The notes: generated from the letters alone by a model not told the origin. DNA of 64,000 bases from SHVZ01 sp041906305 (GCA_041906305.1 JAYRJL010000001.1:744001-808000); one strand, 5' to 3'; positions 55,757-63,562 are shown, numbered from the stretch's first letter. Program-made: numbers and translations.

Positions 55757-56371
55757 ATGCGCCTGCCGTTCCTCGATCGATGGCTCAAGCGGGAGCCGCC
55801 GGCTTCGGCAAAGCCGAAATACGCGCCCAGGCGCCGGCGGGTGCTGGTGACCGACGAGGACGACGACGAGGAGGTGCGTCCGCCGCACCAGGGCTTCCTC
55901 TCCGACCGCAAGAGCCGCTTCACGCTGATCGGGGCCATCGTGGCCATCGTCATCACCGGCGTGGTGATGCTGATCGAGAAGAAGCTCGCCTCGACCGCGA
56001 CGGACGCCCGCGTCGACCGCCCGGCGCAGGTGGCGCTGGGGCGCACGCTCTATCGAGTGCACTGCTCCTACTGTCACGGCACCGACCGCGAGGGGCACGA
56101 GGACTGGCGGCCCGGGACGCCGATCACCGCCGGCATCTCGCCGGCCCTCGACGAGCGCTCGCCGATCGTCGACCGCGCCGACCGGCAGATCTTCGAGTGG
56201 ATCAAGTACGGCGGCCAGCCGTTCCTTCCTGCCGGAGCGCGCAGCCAGATGCCGGCCTTCGAGTTCAACCTGACCGAAGCCCAGATCTGGGCGATCGTTG
56301 CCTACCTCAAGAACCGCTGGCCGGACGATGTGCTCGCCCGACACGAGCGCGCGAACACGGGCGAGCCGTGA
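55757..56371 (+). CDS. Membrane-anchored c-type cytochrome
   Basis: A 204-residue protein. The N-terminal 50 residues are cytoplasmic, with a basic stretch (PRRRR) and an acidic one (TDEDDDEE). One transmembrane helix (about 55-73) then leads to a periplasmic monoheme domain with Cys103-SYC-His107 and a likely axial Met in RSQMPAFEF. It ends in the cytochrome c helix TEAQIWAIVAYLKNRW. The electron partner is unknown. No Shine-Dalgarno sequence; see the -10 box at 55745. The GTG of the next gene overlaps its stop (56368-56371). Confidence 0.88.
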   Translation: MRLPFLDRWLKREPPASAKPKYAPRRRRVLVTDEDDDEEVRPPHQGFLSDRKSRFTLIGAIVAIVITGVVMLIEKKLASTATDARVDRPAQVALGRTLYRVHCSYCHGTDREGHEDWRPGTPITAGISPALDERSPIVDRADRQIFEWIKYGGQPFLPAGARSQMPAFEFNLTEAQIWAIVAYLKNRWPDDVLARHERANTGEP

Positions 56372-57330
56372 GCGAGATCCAGGTGGCCGTGCTCCTTGCC
56401 GCCGTCGCGTTCGCCGCGACCTGGCTCGCCACCGGTCGCGTGCTCGCGTGGCTCGTTCGGCGACAGATCGTCGACACGCCCAATCATCGCTCCTCGCATA
56501 CGCAGCCGACGCCGCGCGGCGGCGGGATCGGGCTGCTCGCCGGTATCCTGCCGGCGCTTCTGGCCTTCGCCGTCGCGACTTCGGCCCCGCTGCCCTGGCT
56601 CGTGCTCGTCGCCGCCGCGGCGTGCCTCGCGCTGCTGTCGTGGCGCGACGACCGCAAGCACGTATCGGCGCGCTGGCGGCTTCTTGCGCAGGCCGTCGCC
56701 GTCGCGGCGGGTCTCTCGGTGCTCGACGGCGGCCCGGTGTTCCAGGGATTGCTGCCGCCGGCGCTCGATCTTCTCGCCGCCGGCCTCGCCTGGGTCTGGT
56801 TCGTCAACCTGACGAACTTCATGGACGGGATCGACGGCATCACCGGCGTCGAGGCGGCCTCGATCGGGATCGGACTCGCGGTGGTCGGCGCGCCGGCCGC
56901 ACCGGCCCTGATCGTCGCGGCGGCGGCCCTCGGCTTTCTTCGCTGGAACTGGCATCCCGCGCGGCTCTTCATGGGCGACGTCGGCAGCGTGCCGCTGGGA
57001 TACCTGCTGGGCGCGATGCTGCTGATGCTGGCCAAGGCCGGCCACTGGGCGCCGGCCCTGATCCTGCCCGCCTATTATCTTGCCGACGCGACCTGGACGC
57101 TGTTTCGGCGCCTGATCCAGCGGAAGCGCGTCTGGGAGGCGCATCGCGAGCACTTCTACCAGCGGGCGACCCAGCGCGGCTGGAGCCACGCGCGCGTCTC
57201 GATCTCGGTCGGCGTGCTGAATCTCTGCCTGGTCTTCCTCGCCTTCCTGGCGCTGTCCGCTCCCTGGCCGGCACTGGCGCTTGCCGCGGGACTGGTGGGC
57301 GCCACCCTGCTCCGATTCGGCCGGGTCTGA
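56368..57330 (+). CDS. Polyprenyl-phosphate glycosyltransferase, WecA/MraY superfamily
   Basis: A 320-residue polytopic membrane protein of glycosyltransferase family 4. Catalytic motifs: SHTQPTPRGGGIG, the Asp pair in LSWRDDRKH, NLTNFMDGIDGITG, and RLFMGDVGSVPLGYLLG; the cytoplasmic His-rich loop is EAHREHFYQRATQRGWSHA. It transfers a sugar-1-phosphate to undecaprenyl phosphate to start an O-antigen, capsule or enterobacterial-common-antigen-like glycan. The GTG overlaps the cytochrome stop. The sugar-modifying epimerase downstream would provide its donor. Confidence 0.92.
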   Translation: MSEIQVAVLLAAVAFAATWLATGRVLAWLVRRQIVDTPNHRSSHTQPTPRGGGIGLLAGILPALLAFAVATSAPLPWLVLVAAAACLALLSWRDDRKHVSARWRLLAQAVAVAAGLSVLDGGPVFQGLLPPALDLLAAGLAWVWFVNLTNFMDGIDGITGVEAASIGIGLAVVGAPAAPALIVAAAALGFLRWNWHPARLFMGDVGSVPLGYLLGAMLLMLAKAGHWAPALILPAYYLADATWTLFRRLIQRKRVWEAHREHFYQRATQRGWSHARVSISVGVLNLCLVFLAFLALSAPWPALALAAGLVGATLLRFGRV

Positions 57331-57350
57331 TTTCCGCCGCCCCGATGTGC

Positions 57351-57356
57351 TATAGC
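57351..57356 (+). promoter_or_regulatory. -10 box directly before the sugar epimerase gene
   Basis: TATAGC lies 8 bases before the ATG at 57365, in the 34-base gap after the glycosyltransferase. No Shine-Dalgarno sequence follows and the -35 match is poor (TGATTT). The surroundings, CTATAGCGCCCCCGA then ATGACCAATC, resemble CTATAACGCCCCAG then ATGACCAATC before DUF1674. Confidence 0.4.
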
Positions 57357-57364
57357 GCCCCCGA

Positions 57365-59296
57365 ATGACCAATCGCCGCTGGCCGGTCCGACGCGCACTC
57401 GTCGTCGCGCTGTTCGACGCGACGCTCGCCGCCGCCGCCTACCTCGTCTCGTTCTATCTCCGCGTCGGCGACCTCATCGTCGACTGGCCGCCGCAGGCGC
57501 TGTGGGGCGGGCTGGCGCTGTTCGTCGCGATCGCTGCCGGCGTCGCCCAGTTCTTCGGCCTCTCGCGCCGGGTCTGGCGCTATGCAGGCCTCGACGACGT
57601 CGCCACCATCGGCAAGGTGGTGGCCCTCAGCCACCTGATCTTCCTGCCAGTGCTGTTCCTGGTGACGCGCCTGCAGGACTTCCCGCGCTCGGTCGTGCTG
57701 ATCGACGTCTTTGTCATGACCGCGTTCCTCGCGGCGCCGAGGCTCCTTACCCGGATCTTCCGCGAACGCCGATTCGGCGGCGTGCTGGAGCGCGAGGGCC
57801 GACGCGTGCCGGTGCTGCTCGTCGGGTGGGGCGACGCGGCGGAGGCCTTCGTTCGCAACCTCGCCCGCGGCGACGGCGCGCCCTACCGTGTCGTCGGCGC
57901 GGTCGATGACCGCAGGGAGTACCAGGGCCGCCAGGTTCTCGGCGTCGAGGTGCTGGGACCGGAATCCGCGTTGGAGCAGATCGTCGAACAGCTCGCCGAG
58001 CGCGACGAGCGGCCGGAGCGCCTCGTGCTCGGCCGAGCCGAGGGCGACGGCGCCCATGTGCGCGGCCTGGTCGATCTCGCCGGCAAGCTCGCCCTGCCGC
58101 TGAGCCGTCTTCCCGATCCGCGCCGGCTCGAGCAGGCGGGGGCGACCAAGTCGGAGATCAAGCCGATCGAGGTCGAGGACCTGCTCGGCCGTCCCCAGCG
58201 CGTGCTCGACCGGTCGGGCCTGGAGCGGATGATCGCGGGCAAGCGGGTCCTGGTCACCGGCGCCGGCGGCAGCATCGGCAGCGAGCTCGTCCGCCAGATC
58301 GCCGCGTTCAATCCGGCGCACCTGGCACTTCTCGACAACGGCGAATATCAGCTCTACCTGATCGATTCCGTGATGGCCGAAAGCTGGCCGTCGCTGTCGC
58401 GCTCGGCGATCCTGGGCGATGTCCGCGACCGCGTGCGCGTCGATCAGGTGCTGGCACGCGAACGGCCGGATCTGGTCTTCCACGCTGCCGCCTTCAAGCA
58501 TGTGCCGCTGGTCGAGGCGAACCCGAACGAGGGCGTGCTGACCAACGTCGCCGGCACGCGGGTCGTCGCCGATGCCGCGATCGCCGCGGGCGTCCAGGCG
58601 ATGGTGCTGATCTCGACCGACAAGGCGGTGAATCCCTCGAGCCTGATGGGTGCCAGCAAGCGCGTCGCCGAGATCTATTGCCAGGCGCTCGAAGTCTCCT
58701 CGCGTGGGCGCGGCGGCACGCGCTTCGTCACCGTGCGCTTCGGCAATGTGCTCGGGTCGACCGGCTCGGTGGTGCCGCTGTTCCAGCGCCAGATCGCCGC
58801 CGGAGGTCCCGTCACGGTCACCGATCCAGAGGTCACGCGCTATTTCATGACCGTGCGCGAAGCCGTCGAGCTCGTGCTGCAGTCCTGCGAGCTGGCGCTG
58901 TCGCGGCCGAAGGACGAGCCCGGCGCGATCCATGTGCTGGAGATGGGCGAGCCGGTGAAGATCCTCGATCTCGCGCGTCAGATGATCCGGCTCGCGGGTC
59001 TTCGGCCCGGCGAGGACATCAAGATCGAGTTCACCGGTCTGCGTCCGGGCGAGAAGCTCTTCGAAGAGCTGTTCCACGGTCAGGAAGACCTGATGAAGAC
59101 CGAGCGGCCCGGAATCCTCCTGGCACGTCCGCGCACCGTCGACCTGGCGATCCTTGCCCGCGCGCTGGACGAGATCGAGGAGGCGGCGCGCAATCGCCGC
59201 ACCGACGACACGCTGTCCGGGTTGCTGCGACTGGTGCCCGAATACGTCGGAACGATGCGCCCGAACGATCGGCGCCCCGGCCGCGCCAGCCTCTAG
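57365..59296 (+). CDS. Nucleotide-sugar 4,6-dehydratase/epimerase, CapD/FlaA1-type, membrane form
   Basis: A 643-residue protein. Four N-terminal transmembrane helices (about 10-130) lead to a first Rossmann-like CoA-binding domain (VLLVGWGDAAEAF). The catalytic short-chain dehydrogenase domain has GAGGSIGSELVRQ, HAAAFKHVPLVE, ISTDKAVNPSSLMGASK (Met-x3-Lys in place of Tyr-x3-Lys, the large 4,6-dehydratase pattern) and VRFGNVLGS. This fits PglF/WbpM/CapD enzymes acting on UDP-GlcNAc. It follows the WecA-like gene, so both serve a surface glycan. Its TAG shares CTAG with the convergent GST stop. Confidence 0.92.
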   Translation: MTNRRWPVRRALVVALFDATLAAAAYLVSFYLRVGDLIVDWPPQALWGGLALFVAIAAGVAQFFGLSRRVWRYAGLDDVATIGKVVALSHLIFLPVLFLVTRLQDFPRSVVLIDVFVMTAFLAAPRLLTRIFRERRFGGVLEREGRRVPVLLVGWGDAAEAFVRNLARGDGAPYRVVGAVDDRREYQGRQVLGVEVLGPESALEQIVEQLAERDERPERLVLGRAEGDGAHVRGLVDLAGKLALPLSRLPDPRRLEQAGATKSEIKPIEVEDLLGRPQRVLDRSGLERMIAGKRVLVTGAGGSIGSELVRQIAAFNPAHLALLDNGEYQLYLIDSVMAESWPSLSRSAILGDVRDRVRVDQVLARERPDLVFHAAAFKHVPLVEANPNEGVLTNVAGTRVVADAAIAAGVQAMVLISTDKAVNPSSLMGASKRVAEIYCQALEVSSRGRGGTRFVTVRFGNVLGSTGSVVPLFQRQIAAGGPVTVTDPEVTRYFMTVREAVELVLQSCELALSRPKDEPGAIHVLEMGEPVKILDLARQMIRLAGLRPGEDIKIEFTGLRPGEKLFEELFHGQEDLMKTERPGILLARPRTVDLAILARALDEIEEAARNRRTDDTLSGLLRLVPEYVGTMRPNDRRPGRASL

Positions 59297-59943
59297 AGCT
59301 CGGACTTCTCGATCACCCAGGGCTCACGCCGGGCGCCCTCGACCCAGGCGGCCATCGCCGGATCCGCCCAGATCGTATTGACGTAGGCCTTGGCGTCCGC
59401 GTCGAGATCGACCTGATAGGTGACGAAGCGCGAGCACACGGGCGCGTACATCGCGTCCGCGATAGAGAAGGCGCCGAAGAGATAGGGGCCGCTCTGCCCG
59501 AAGCGCGTGCGGCAGTCGCGCCAGATCGCCGAGATCCGGTTGATGTCCTCCTGGACGCCGGGCGCGCGGCCCTTGCCCGGCAGGTTGCCGCGGACGTTCA
59601 TCGGCATGTTGGTGCGAAGCGCGGAGAAGCCGGAGTGCATCTCGTTCGAGACCGAGCGCGCGATGGCACGTGCCGACGGATCCTTGGGCCACAGATTGGC
59701 GTCGGGGAATTTCTCAGCCAGGTATTCGCAGATCGCCAGCGACTCCCAGATCGTGAGCTCGTCGTCCTTCAGCGTCGGCACGAAGCCGCTGGGCGAATGC
59801 TTGAAGATCTCGGCGCGCGTCTCCGGCCGGTCGAGGGGTATCACGATCTCCTCGAAGGCGGAGCCCGACTTCTTCAGCACCAGCCACGGCCGCATCGACC
59901 AGGAGGAGTAGTTCTTGTTGCCGACGACCAGGGTGAGGGCCAT
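59293..59943 (-). CDS. Glutathione S-transferase family protein
   Basis: A 216-residue two-domain GST. The N-terminal thioredoxin-like domain has VGNKNYSSWSMRPWLVLKKSG with a candidate catalytic Ser, cis-Pro in GFVPTLKDDEL and ESLAICEYLAEKFP; the C-terminal helical domain has FGAFSIADAMYAPV. It conjugates or reduces small electrophiles with glutathione. Its stop overlaps the sugar epimerase stop in CTAG. Confidence 0.92.
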   Translation of the reverse strand: MALTLVVGNKNYSSWSMRPWLVLKKSGSAFEEIVIPLDRPETRAEIFKHSPSGFVPTLKDDELTIWESLAICEYLAEKFPDANLWPKDPSARAIARSVSNEMHSGFSALRTNMPMNVRGNLPGKGRAPGVQEDINRISAIWRDCRTRFGQSGPYLFGAFSIADAMYAPVCSRFVTYQVDLDADAKAYVNTIWADPAMAAWVEGARREPWVIEKSEL

Positions 59944-60082
59944 GGAGCGCGTCCGATCTGTAAATCGTCAATCCGGTAGTTAGACCCGCGATCGGTCCGG
60001 TGCAACCGGCAGGATTTCACGTCCGCTCTGTCGCGCGCCGTTACCCTGGCATCGGCAGCCACATTGGCTTAACCCTAGCCGA

Positions 60083-60262
60083 ATGGTCGCCTCGGTTCCT
60101 TCTCCCTGCATCGGGCTCTGCATCCTCGATCCCGACACCGGCTTCTGCAAAGGCTGCTTCCGAACCATCGAGGAGATCGGATCGTGGCTGGCGCTCGATG
60201 ACGAAAGCCGCCGCGCGATAATCGCGCGCCTCCGCGAAAGGCGGGCCGCCGCGCCTCGCTGA
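60083..60262 (+). CDS. DUF1289 small cysteine protein
   Basis: A 59-residue protein that I read directly from the bases. It begins MVASVPSPCIGLC and has four cysteines, Cys9, Cys13, Cys22 and Cys25 (CIGLC...CKGC), followed by FRTIEEIGSWLALDDESRR, the DUF1289 consensus. The Cys pattern suggests a zinc or Fe-S site. There is no good Shine-Dalgarno sequence. It lies alone, divergent from the GST gene and 136 bases before speD. Function of the family is unknown. Confidence 0.87.
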   Translation: MVASVPSPCIGLCILDPDTGFCKGCFRTIEEIGSWLALDDESRRAIIARLRERRAAAPR

Positions 60263-60398
60263 GGCCGCGAGTCCGGCACGACGTTGGTCTTTGCGACAGT
60301 TTTTTTCCGGAGGGGGGAATTTCCTCTTGCATCAGGGGGGCTCTTGCCCCAAATACCGCCCTCGTTTTCCTAGGGTCCACTCTTAGTTTGGAGGTCCG

Positions 60399-60899
60399 AT
60401 GGCCAAGCCCATCGCTCTTGCCAAAGTGGGGATGGACTCGGGGACCCGCGCCAGCGAGGCATTGCCAGACAGCCGGGCGACCGAGACCAAGAACCGCCTC
60501 GCGGTCGCAACCACTAAAACCGACGACCAGCTCGACCATTTCGTCACCCAGGACGGGCTGACGTTCGCGGGCACGCATCTCATCCTCGATCTCTGGGGCT
60601 GCACCGGCCTCGACGACGAGGAGCTGATCGAGCGCGCCTTCCGCAAGTGCGTCCAGGATTGCGGCGCGACCTTGCTGCACATCCATCTGCACCGGTTCCT
60701 GCCGTCGGGCGGGATCTCGGGCGTGGCGGTGCTGGCGGAATCGCACATCTCGATCCACACTTGGCCGGAGCGGGGCTATGCCGCGCTCGATCTCTTCATG
60801 TGCGGCGACGCCAAGCCGCACAAGGCGATCCCGGTTTTGAAGGACGCCTTCAAGCCGACGCACGTCACGCTCGGGGACTACAAGCGAGGCATGACCTGA
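60399..60899 (+). CDS. speD: S-adenosylmethionine decarboxylase proenzyme
   Basis: A 166-residue pyruvoyl enzyme. Self-cleavage is expected between Glu114 and Ser115 in LAESHISIHTWPE, making the pyruvoyl group. The core from DQLDHFV onward fits bacterial class 1B SpeD (about 120-130 residues), and the first 45 residues are an extension; TTTGGAGGTCC before this ATG shows the extension is translated. It supplies decarboxylated SAM for spermidine synthesis. The speE ATG shares one base with its stop. The 136-base leader has a run of 7 T and a small GGGG/CCCC hairpin, but I see no recognisable riboswitch. Confidence 0.95.
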   Translation: MAKPIALAKVGMDSGTRASEALPDSRATETKNRLAVATTKTDDQLDHFVTQDGLTFAGTHLILDLWGCTGLDDEELIERAFRKCVQDCGATLLHIHLHRFLPSGGISGVAVLAESHISIHTWPERGYAALDLFMCGDAKPHKAIPVLKDAFKPTHVTLGDYKRGMT

Positions 60900-61741
60900 T
60901 GGAGTGGTTCAACGAGACCCTCTATCCGAACATCGGTCAGCGCTTCCAGGTCACCAAAGTCGTCTTCCGCGAGAAAACCGAGCACCAGGATCTCATCATC
61001 TTCGAGACCCCGGTGCTCGGGCGCGTGCTTGCGCTCGACGGCGTGATCCAGGTCACCGAAGGCGACGAGTTCGTCTACCACGAGATGCTGACCCACGTGC
61101 CGCTGGTGGCCCATGGGCGCGCCAGACGCGCCCTCATCATCGGCGGCGGCGACGGCGGCATCGCGCGCGAGATGCTGAAGCATCCGCTCGAGCGCGTGGT
61201 GATGGTCGAGATCGACCGCGCCGTGGTCGATCTCTGCACCAAGTACATGCCGGGCGTCTCCGGCGGCGCCTTCGAGGACAAGCGCCTCGACCTGGTGATC
61301 GCCGACGGCTGCAAGTACGTGGCCGAGACGAATGAACGCTTCGACGTCATCGTCGTCGACTCGACCGACCCGCAGGGCCCCGGCGAGGTGCTGTTCACCG
61401 AGAGCTTCTATCGCGACTGCAAACGGTCACTTGCGCCGGGCGGGGTGCTCTGCGTGCAGGACGGCGTGCCCTTCCTGCAGCCGGACGAGCTGGTCATGGT
61501 CAACGGGCGGCTCAAGAAGTTCTTCGCCGACGCCTATGCCTACGTGGCGGCGATCCCGACCTACTACGGCGGGTTCATGGCGCTGGGATGGGCGACCGAC
61601 GACAAGGCGCTGCGCCAGACCAAGGCAGAGGTTCTGCGCGAGCGCTTCGGCAGGCTCGGGATCCAGACCCGGTACTACACGCCGGACCTGCATGCCGGTG
61701 CATTCCATCCGCCGCGCTTCATTGCCGAGAAGCTGGCCTGA
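60899..61741 (+). CDS. speE: Spermidine synthase
   Basis: A 280-residue aminopropyltransferase. It begins MEWFNETLYPNIGQRF and has the dcSAM-binding glycine loop ALIIGGGDGGIAREML, VEIDRAVVDLC, and the catalytic Asp in VDSTDPQGPGEVLFT. It converts putrescine to spermidine using dcSAM from SpeD. The start overlaps the speD stop (TGATG). Confidence 0.96.
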   Translation: MEWFNETLYPNIGQRFQVTKVVFREKTEHQDLIIFETPVLGRVLALDGVIQVTEGDEFVYHEMLTHVPLVAHGRARRALIIGGGDGGIAREMLKHPLERVVMVEIDRAVVDLCTKYMPGVSGGAFEDKRLDLVIADGCKYVAETNERFDVIVVDSTDPQGPGEVLFTESFYRDCKRSLAPGGVLCVQDGVPFLQPDELVMVNGRLKKFFADAYAYVAAIPTYYGGFMALGWATDDKALRQTKAEVLRERFGRLGIQTRYYTPDLHAGAFHPPRFIAEKLA

Positions 61742-61826
61742 TCCGTAAATAGTTGTAATCGCGGGCCGATTTGCCAGTGATTCAGGTCACAGCAGCCATT
61801 CGTTAACGCTGATAAGAGTTCCTTTA

Positions 61827-61868
61827 GCTCTGGGGCCTATGGTAGACCCAGAGCGGTTGCAGAACCGC
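61827..61868 (+). promoter_or_regulatory. Structured 5' leader before a 60-residue ORF
   Basis: Two perfect hairpins share an edge: GCTCTGGG/CCCAGAGC (61827-61834 with 61847-61854) and GCGGTT-GCAG-AACCGC (61853-61868). A competing stem GGTTGC/GCAACC (61855-61860 with 61867-61872) cannot coexist with the second. The Shine-Dalgarno sequence GGGAAGGAG follows at 61877-61885. It may be a stabilising or regulatory leader; the structures are read by eye. Confidence 0.5.
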
Positions 61869-61889
61869 AACCATTGGGAAGGAGAACCC

Positions 61890-62072
61890 ATGCCCTCGCC
61901 AGTCGGGTCTTCCGGCGAAGTTACGTCTCTGGGAATCATCGGCCTCAAGGCCGCGCAGAAGTCCCAGGCCACACAGGCGCAAGTCGTCGTCCAGGCCCTC
62001 GATAACGCCAAGCAGATCGCGCAGTCCGCTCCGTCCAACGGACGCGGCCAGCACGTCGACACCTCGGCGTAA
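61890..62072 (+). CDS. Small protein, possibly YjfB/putative motility family
   Basis: A 60-residue protein. The start at 61890 has GGGAAGGAG 5 bases upstream; an upstream in-frame ATG (61839) lies inside the leader hairpin and is rejected. The middle (IIGLKAAQKSQATQAQVVVQALDNAKQI) is a Gln/Ala-rich helix, and the end GQHVDTSA resembles the GxxIDxxA end of YjfB-like putative motility proteins. The likeness is weak and from memory. Structured leader and strong terminator make it a free-standing, probably well expressed gene. Confidence 0.6.
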   Translation: MPSPVGSSGEVTSLGIIGLKAAQKSQATQAQVVVQALDNAKQIAQSAPSNGRGQHVDTSA

Positions 62073-62104
62073 GCTCTCGGCTTCTCCTTCGGGGGAGTCG
62101 TCGT

Positions 62105-62144
62105 CGCCCTCGCTTTCAGCCGAAAGCGGGGGCGTCGCTTTTTC
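62105..62144 (+). terminator. Rho-independent terminator after the 60-residue ORF
   Basis: CGCCCTCGCTTTC pairs with GAAAGCGGGGGCG (one G-T wobble) around AGCC, followed by TCGCTTTTTC. It separates the small gene from convergent hemF, whose stop is at 62157. Confidence 0.85.
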
Positions 62145-62156
62145 GGGGCCCGGCGC

Positions 62157-62996
62157 CTAAGCCCAGGCGACCTCAGGCGGCAGCGACATCAGGATCGCCT
62201 CGACGTTGCCGCCGGTCTTGAGCCCGAAGAGCGTGCCGCGGTCGTGGAGCAGGTTGAACTCCACGTAGCGCCCGCGCTTCAGCAGCAGCGCCTTCCGCTG
62301 CTCATCCGTCCACGGCCGGTCCATGTGCCGGCGCACCAGCTCCGGATAGACCTCGAGGAAGGCCTCGCCCGCGTCGCGGGTGAAGGCGAAGTCGCGGGCC
62401 CAGTCCGCCTCCAGATTGTCGAAGAAGATCCCGCCGACGCCGCGTGCCTCGCCCCGGTGCGGCAGGAAGAAATAGCGGTCGCACCATTCCTTGAAGCGCG
62501 GGTAGTGGCCGGGATCGTGACGGTCGCAGGCGGCCTTGAGGGCGCCGTGGAAACGCGCGGTGTCGGCCTCGTCCGGGAAGGTCGGCGTCATGTCGGCGCC
62601 GCCGCCGAACCAGGCCCGGGTCGTGACGATGTGGCGGGTGTTCATGTGCGCCGCCGGCACCAGCGGCGAGCGCATGTGGGCGACCAACGAGATGCCCGAG
62701 GCCCAGAAGCGCGGATCCTCCGACGCCCCGGGGATCGACTTGGCGAATTCCGGCTGGAACTCACCGTGCACGGTCGAGACGTTGACGCCGACCTTTTCGA
62801 AGACCCGGCCCTTCATGATCGACATGACGCCGCCGCCGCCGCCCGGCCGGTCCCAGGCCTTGCGCTCGAAGCGGCCGAGCGGCAGGTCCGCGAGCGGGCC
62901 GCGGTAGTCGTCCTCGATCGCTTCGAAGGCGGCGCAGATCCGGTCGCGGAGCGCCTCGAACCAGGCCCGCGCCTCCGCTTTTCTTTCCTCGCTCAC
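62157..62996 (-). CDS. hemF: Oxygen-dependent coproporphyrinogen III oxidase
   Basis: A 279-residue enzyme of heme synthesis. Conserved blocks: WDRPGGGGGVMSIMKGRVFEKVGVN, VHMNxRHIVT-like (MNTRHIVTTRAWFGGGADMTP), PHRGEARGVGGIFFDN and RYVEFNLLHDRGTLFGLKTGG. It oxidatively decarboxylates coproporphyrinogen III using O2. The GTG at 62996 overlaps the trmL stop (62993-62996); a longer frame through trmL is not credible. trmL-hemF next to petA is a common alphaproteobacterial order. Confidence 0.95.
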   Translation of the reverse strand: MSEERKAEARAWFEALRDRICAAFEAIEDDYRGPLADLPLGRFERKAWDRPGGGGGVMSIMKGRVFEKVGVNVSTVHGEFQPEFAKSIPGASEDPRFWASGISLVAHMRSPLVPAAHMNTRHIVTTRAWFGGGADMTPTFPDEADTARFHGALKAACDRHDPGHYPRFKEWCDRYFFLPHRGEARGVGGIFFDNLEADWARDFAFTRDAGEAFLEVYPELVRRHMDRPWTDEQRKALLLKRGRYVEFNLLHDRGTLFGLKTGGNVEAILMSLPPEVAWA

Positions 62997-63451
62997 GCCG
63001 CCTCCGGGAAGCCCTTGGTCTGGCGCAAGGCCTCGCCCAGAACCAGGGCGGCCGCAAGGGCCACGTTGAGCGAGCGGAGGCCCGGCCGCATCGGCACCTT
63101 GACCTCGGCATCGCGGGCGCTCCGGACCTCGGCCGGCACCCCGGCCGATTCTCGACCCAGCAGCAGGACGTCGTCCGGCCGGAAGGCGAAATCGAGGTGG
63201 GAAGCCTCCGCCCGGGTGGTCAGGAGGACCAGCCGGCCCGGTTTGCGGTCGGCGAGATAGCGTTCCCAGGACGCATGGCGGGTGAGGTCCGCGGCCGTGA
63301 AGTAGTCCATGGCCGCCCGGCTGAGGCGGCGGTCGTCGATCGGGAAACCGGCCGGTTCGATCAGATCGACGGCGACGCCGAGGCAGGCACCGAGCCTGAG
63401 CAGCGCGCCGGCGTTCTGGGGGATGTCCGGCTGGTAGAGGGCGAGACGCAT
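62993..63451 (-). CDS. trmL: tRNA (cytidine(34)-2'-O)-methyltransferase
   Basis: A 152-residue SPOUT-fold methyltransferase. Typical motifs are LYQPDIPQNAGALLRLGAC, LLLGRESAGVP and PMRPGLRSLNVALAAALVLGEALRQ (the knot). It methylates the wobble base of some tRNA-Leu. It is divergent from petA and coupled to hemF. Confidence 0.94.
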   Translation of the reverse strand: MRLALYQPDIPQNAGALLRLGACLGVAVDLIEPAGFPIDDRRLSRAAMDYFTAADLTRHASWERYLADRKPGRLVLLTTRAEASHLDFAFRPDDVLLLGRESAGVPAEVRSARDAEVKVPMRPGLRSLNVALAAALVLGEALRQTKGFPEAA

Positions 63452-63459
63452 GCTGCGAC

Positions 63460-63510
63460 AAAAAACGCGGTGCCGCTTGTCTTTGCAAGCCCTTCAAAAT
63501 GCTCTATACG
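63460..63510. promoter_or_regulatory. Divergent promoter region of trmL-hemF and petA
   Basis: The self-complementary TTGCAA (63483-63488) could be the -35 for both directions: TATACG (63505-63510) follows after 16 bases on the plus strand, and a T-rich hexamer (63465-63460) after 17 on the minus strand. The minus -10 is weak. A plus start would give petA a leader of about 118 bases. Confidence 0.35.
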
Positions 63511-63523
63511 CGCCTTCGCCCAT

Positions 63524-63562
63524 CCCGGCTTTCGATCTTGCGTCATAGTGTCGCAAGCCGGG
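63524..63562. repeat. Inverted repeat in the petA leader
   Basis: CCCGGCTT (63524-63531) is repeated inverted as AAGCCGGG (63555-63562) with 23 bases between. Inside, TTGCG and CGCAA could form a competing short stem using the same right arm. It may be an RNA structure in the pet leader or an operator. Confidence 0.4.

Noticed and set aside
60263..60398. A SAM- or polyamine-responsive riboswitch before speD.
   Set aside because: Only a T-run, a small GGGG/CCCC hairpin and a normal Shine-Dalgarno sequence are visible; I cannot match a known riboswitch core.
61787..62062. A 91-codon minus-strand frame opposite the small 60-residue gene.
   Set aside because: No Shine-Dalgarno sequence or family features; the plus-strand gene has leader, Shine-Dalgarno sequence and terminator.
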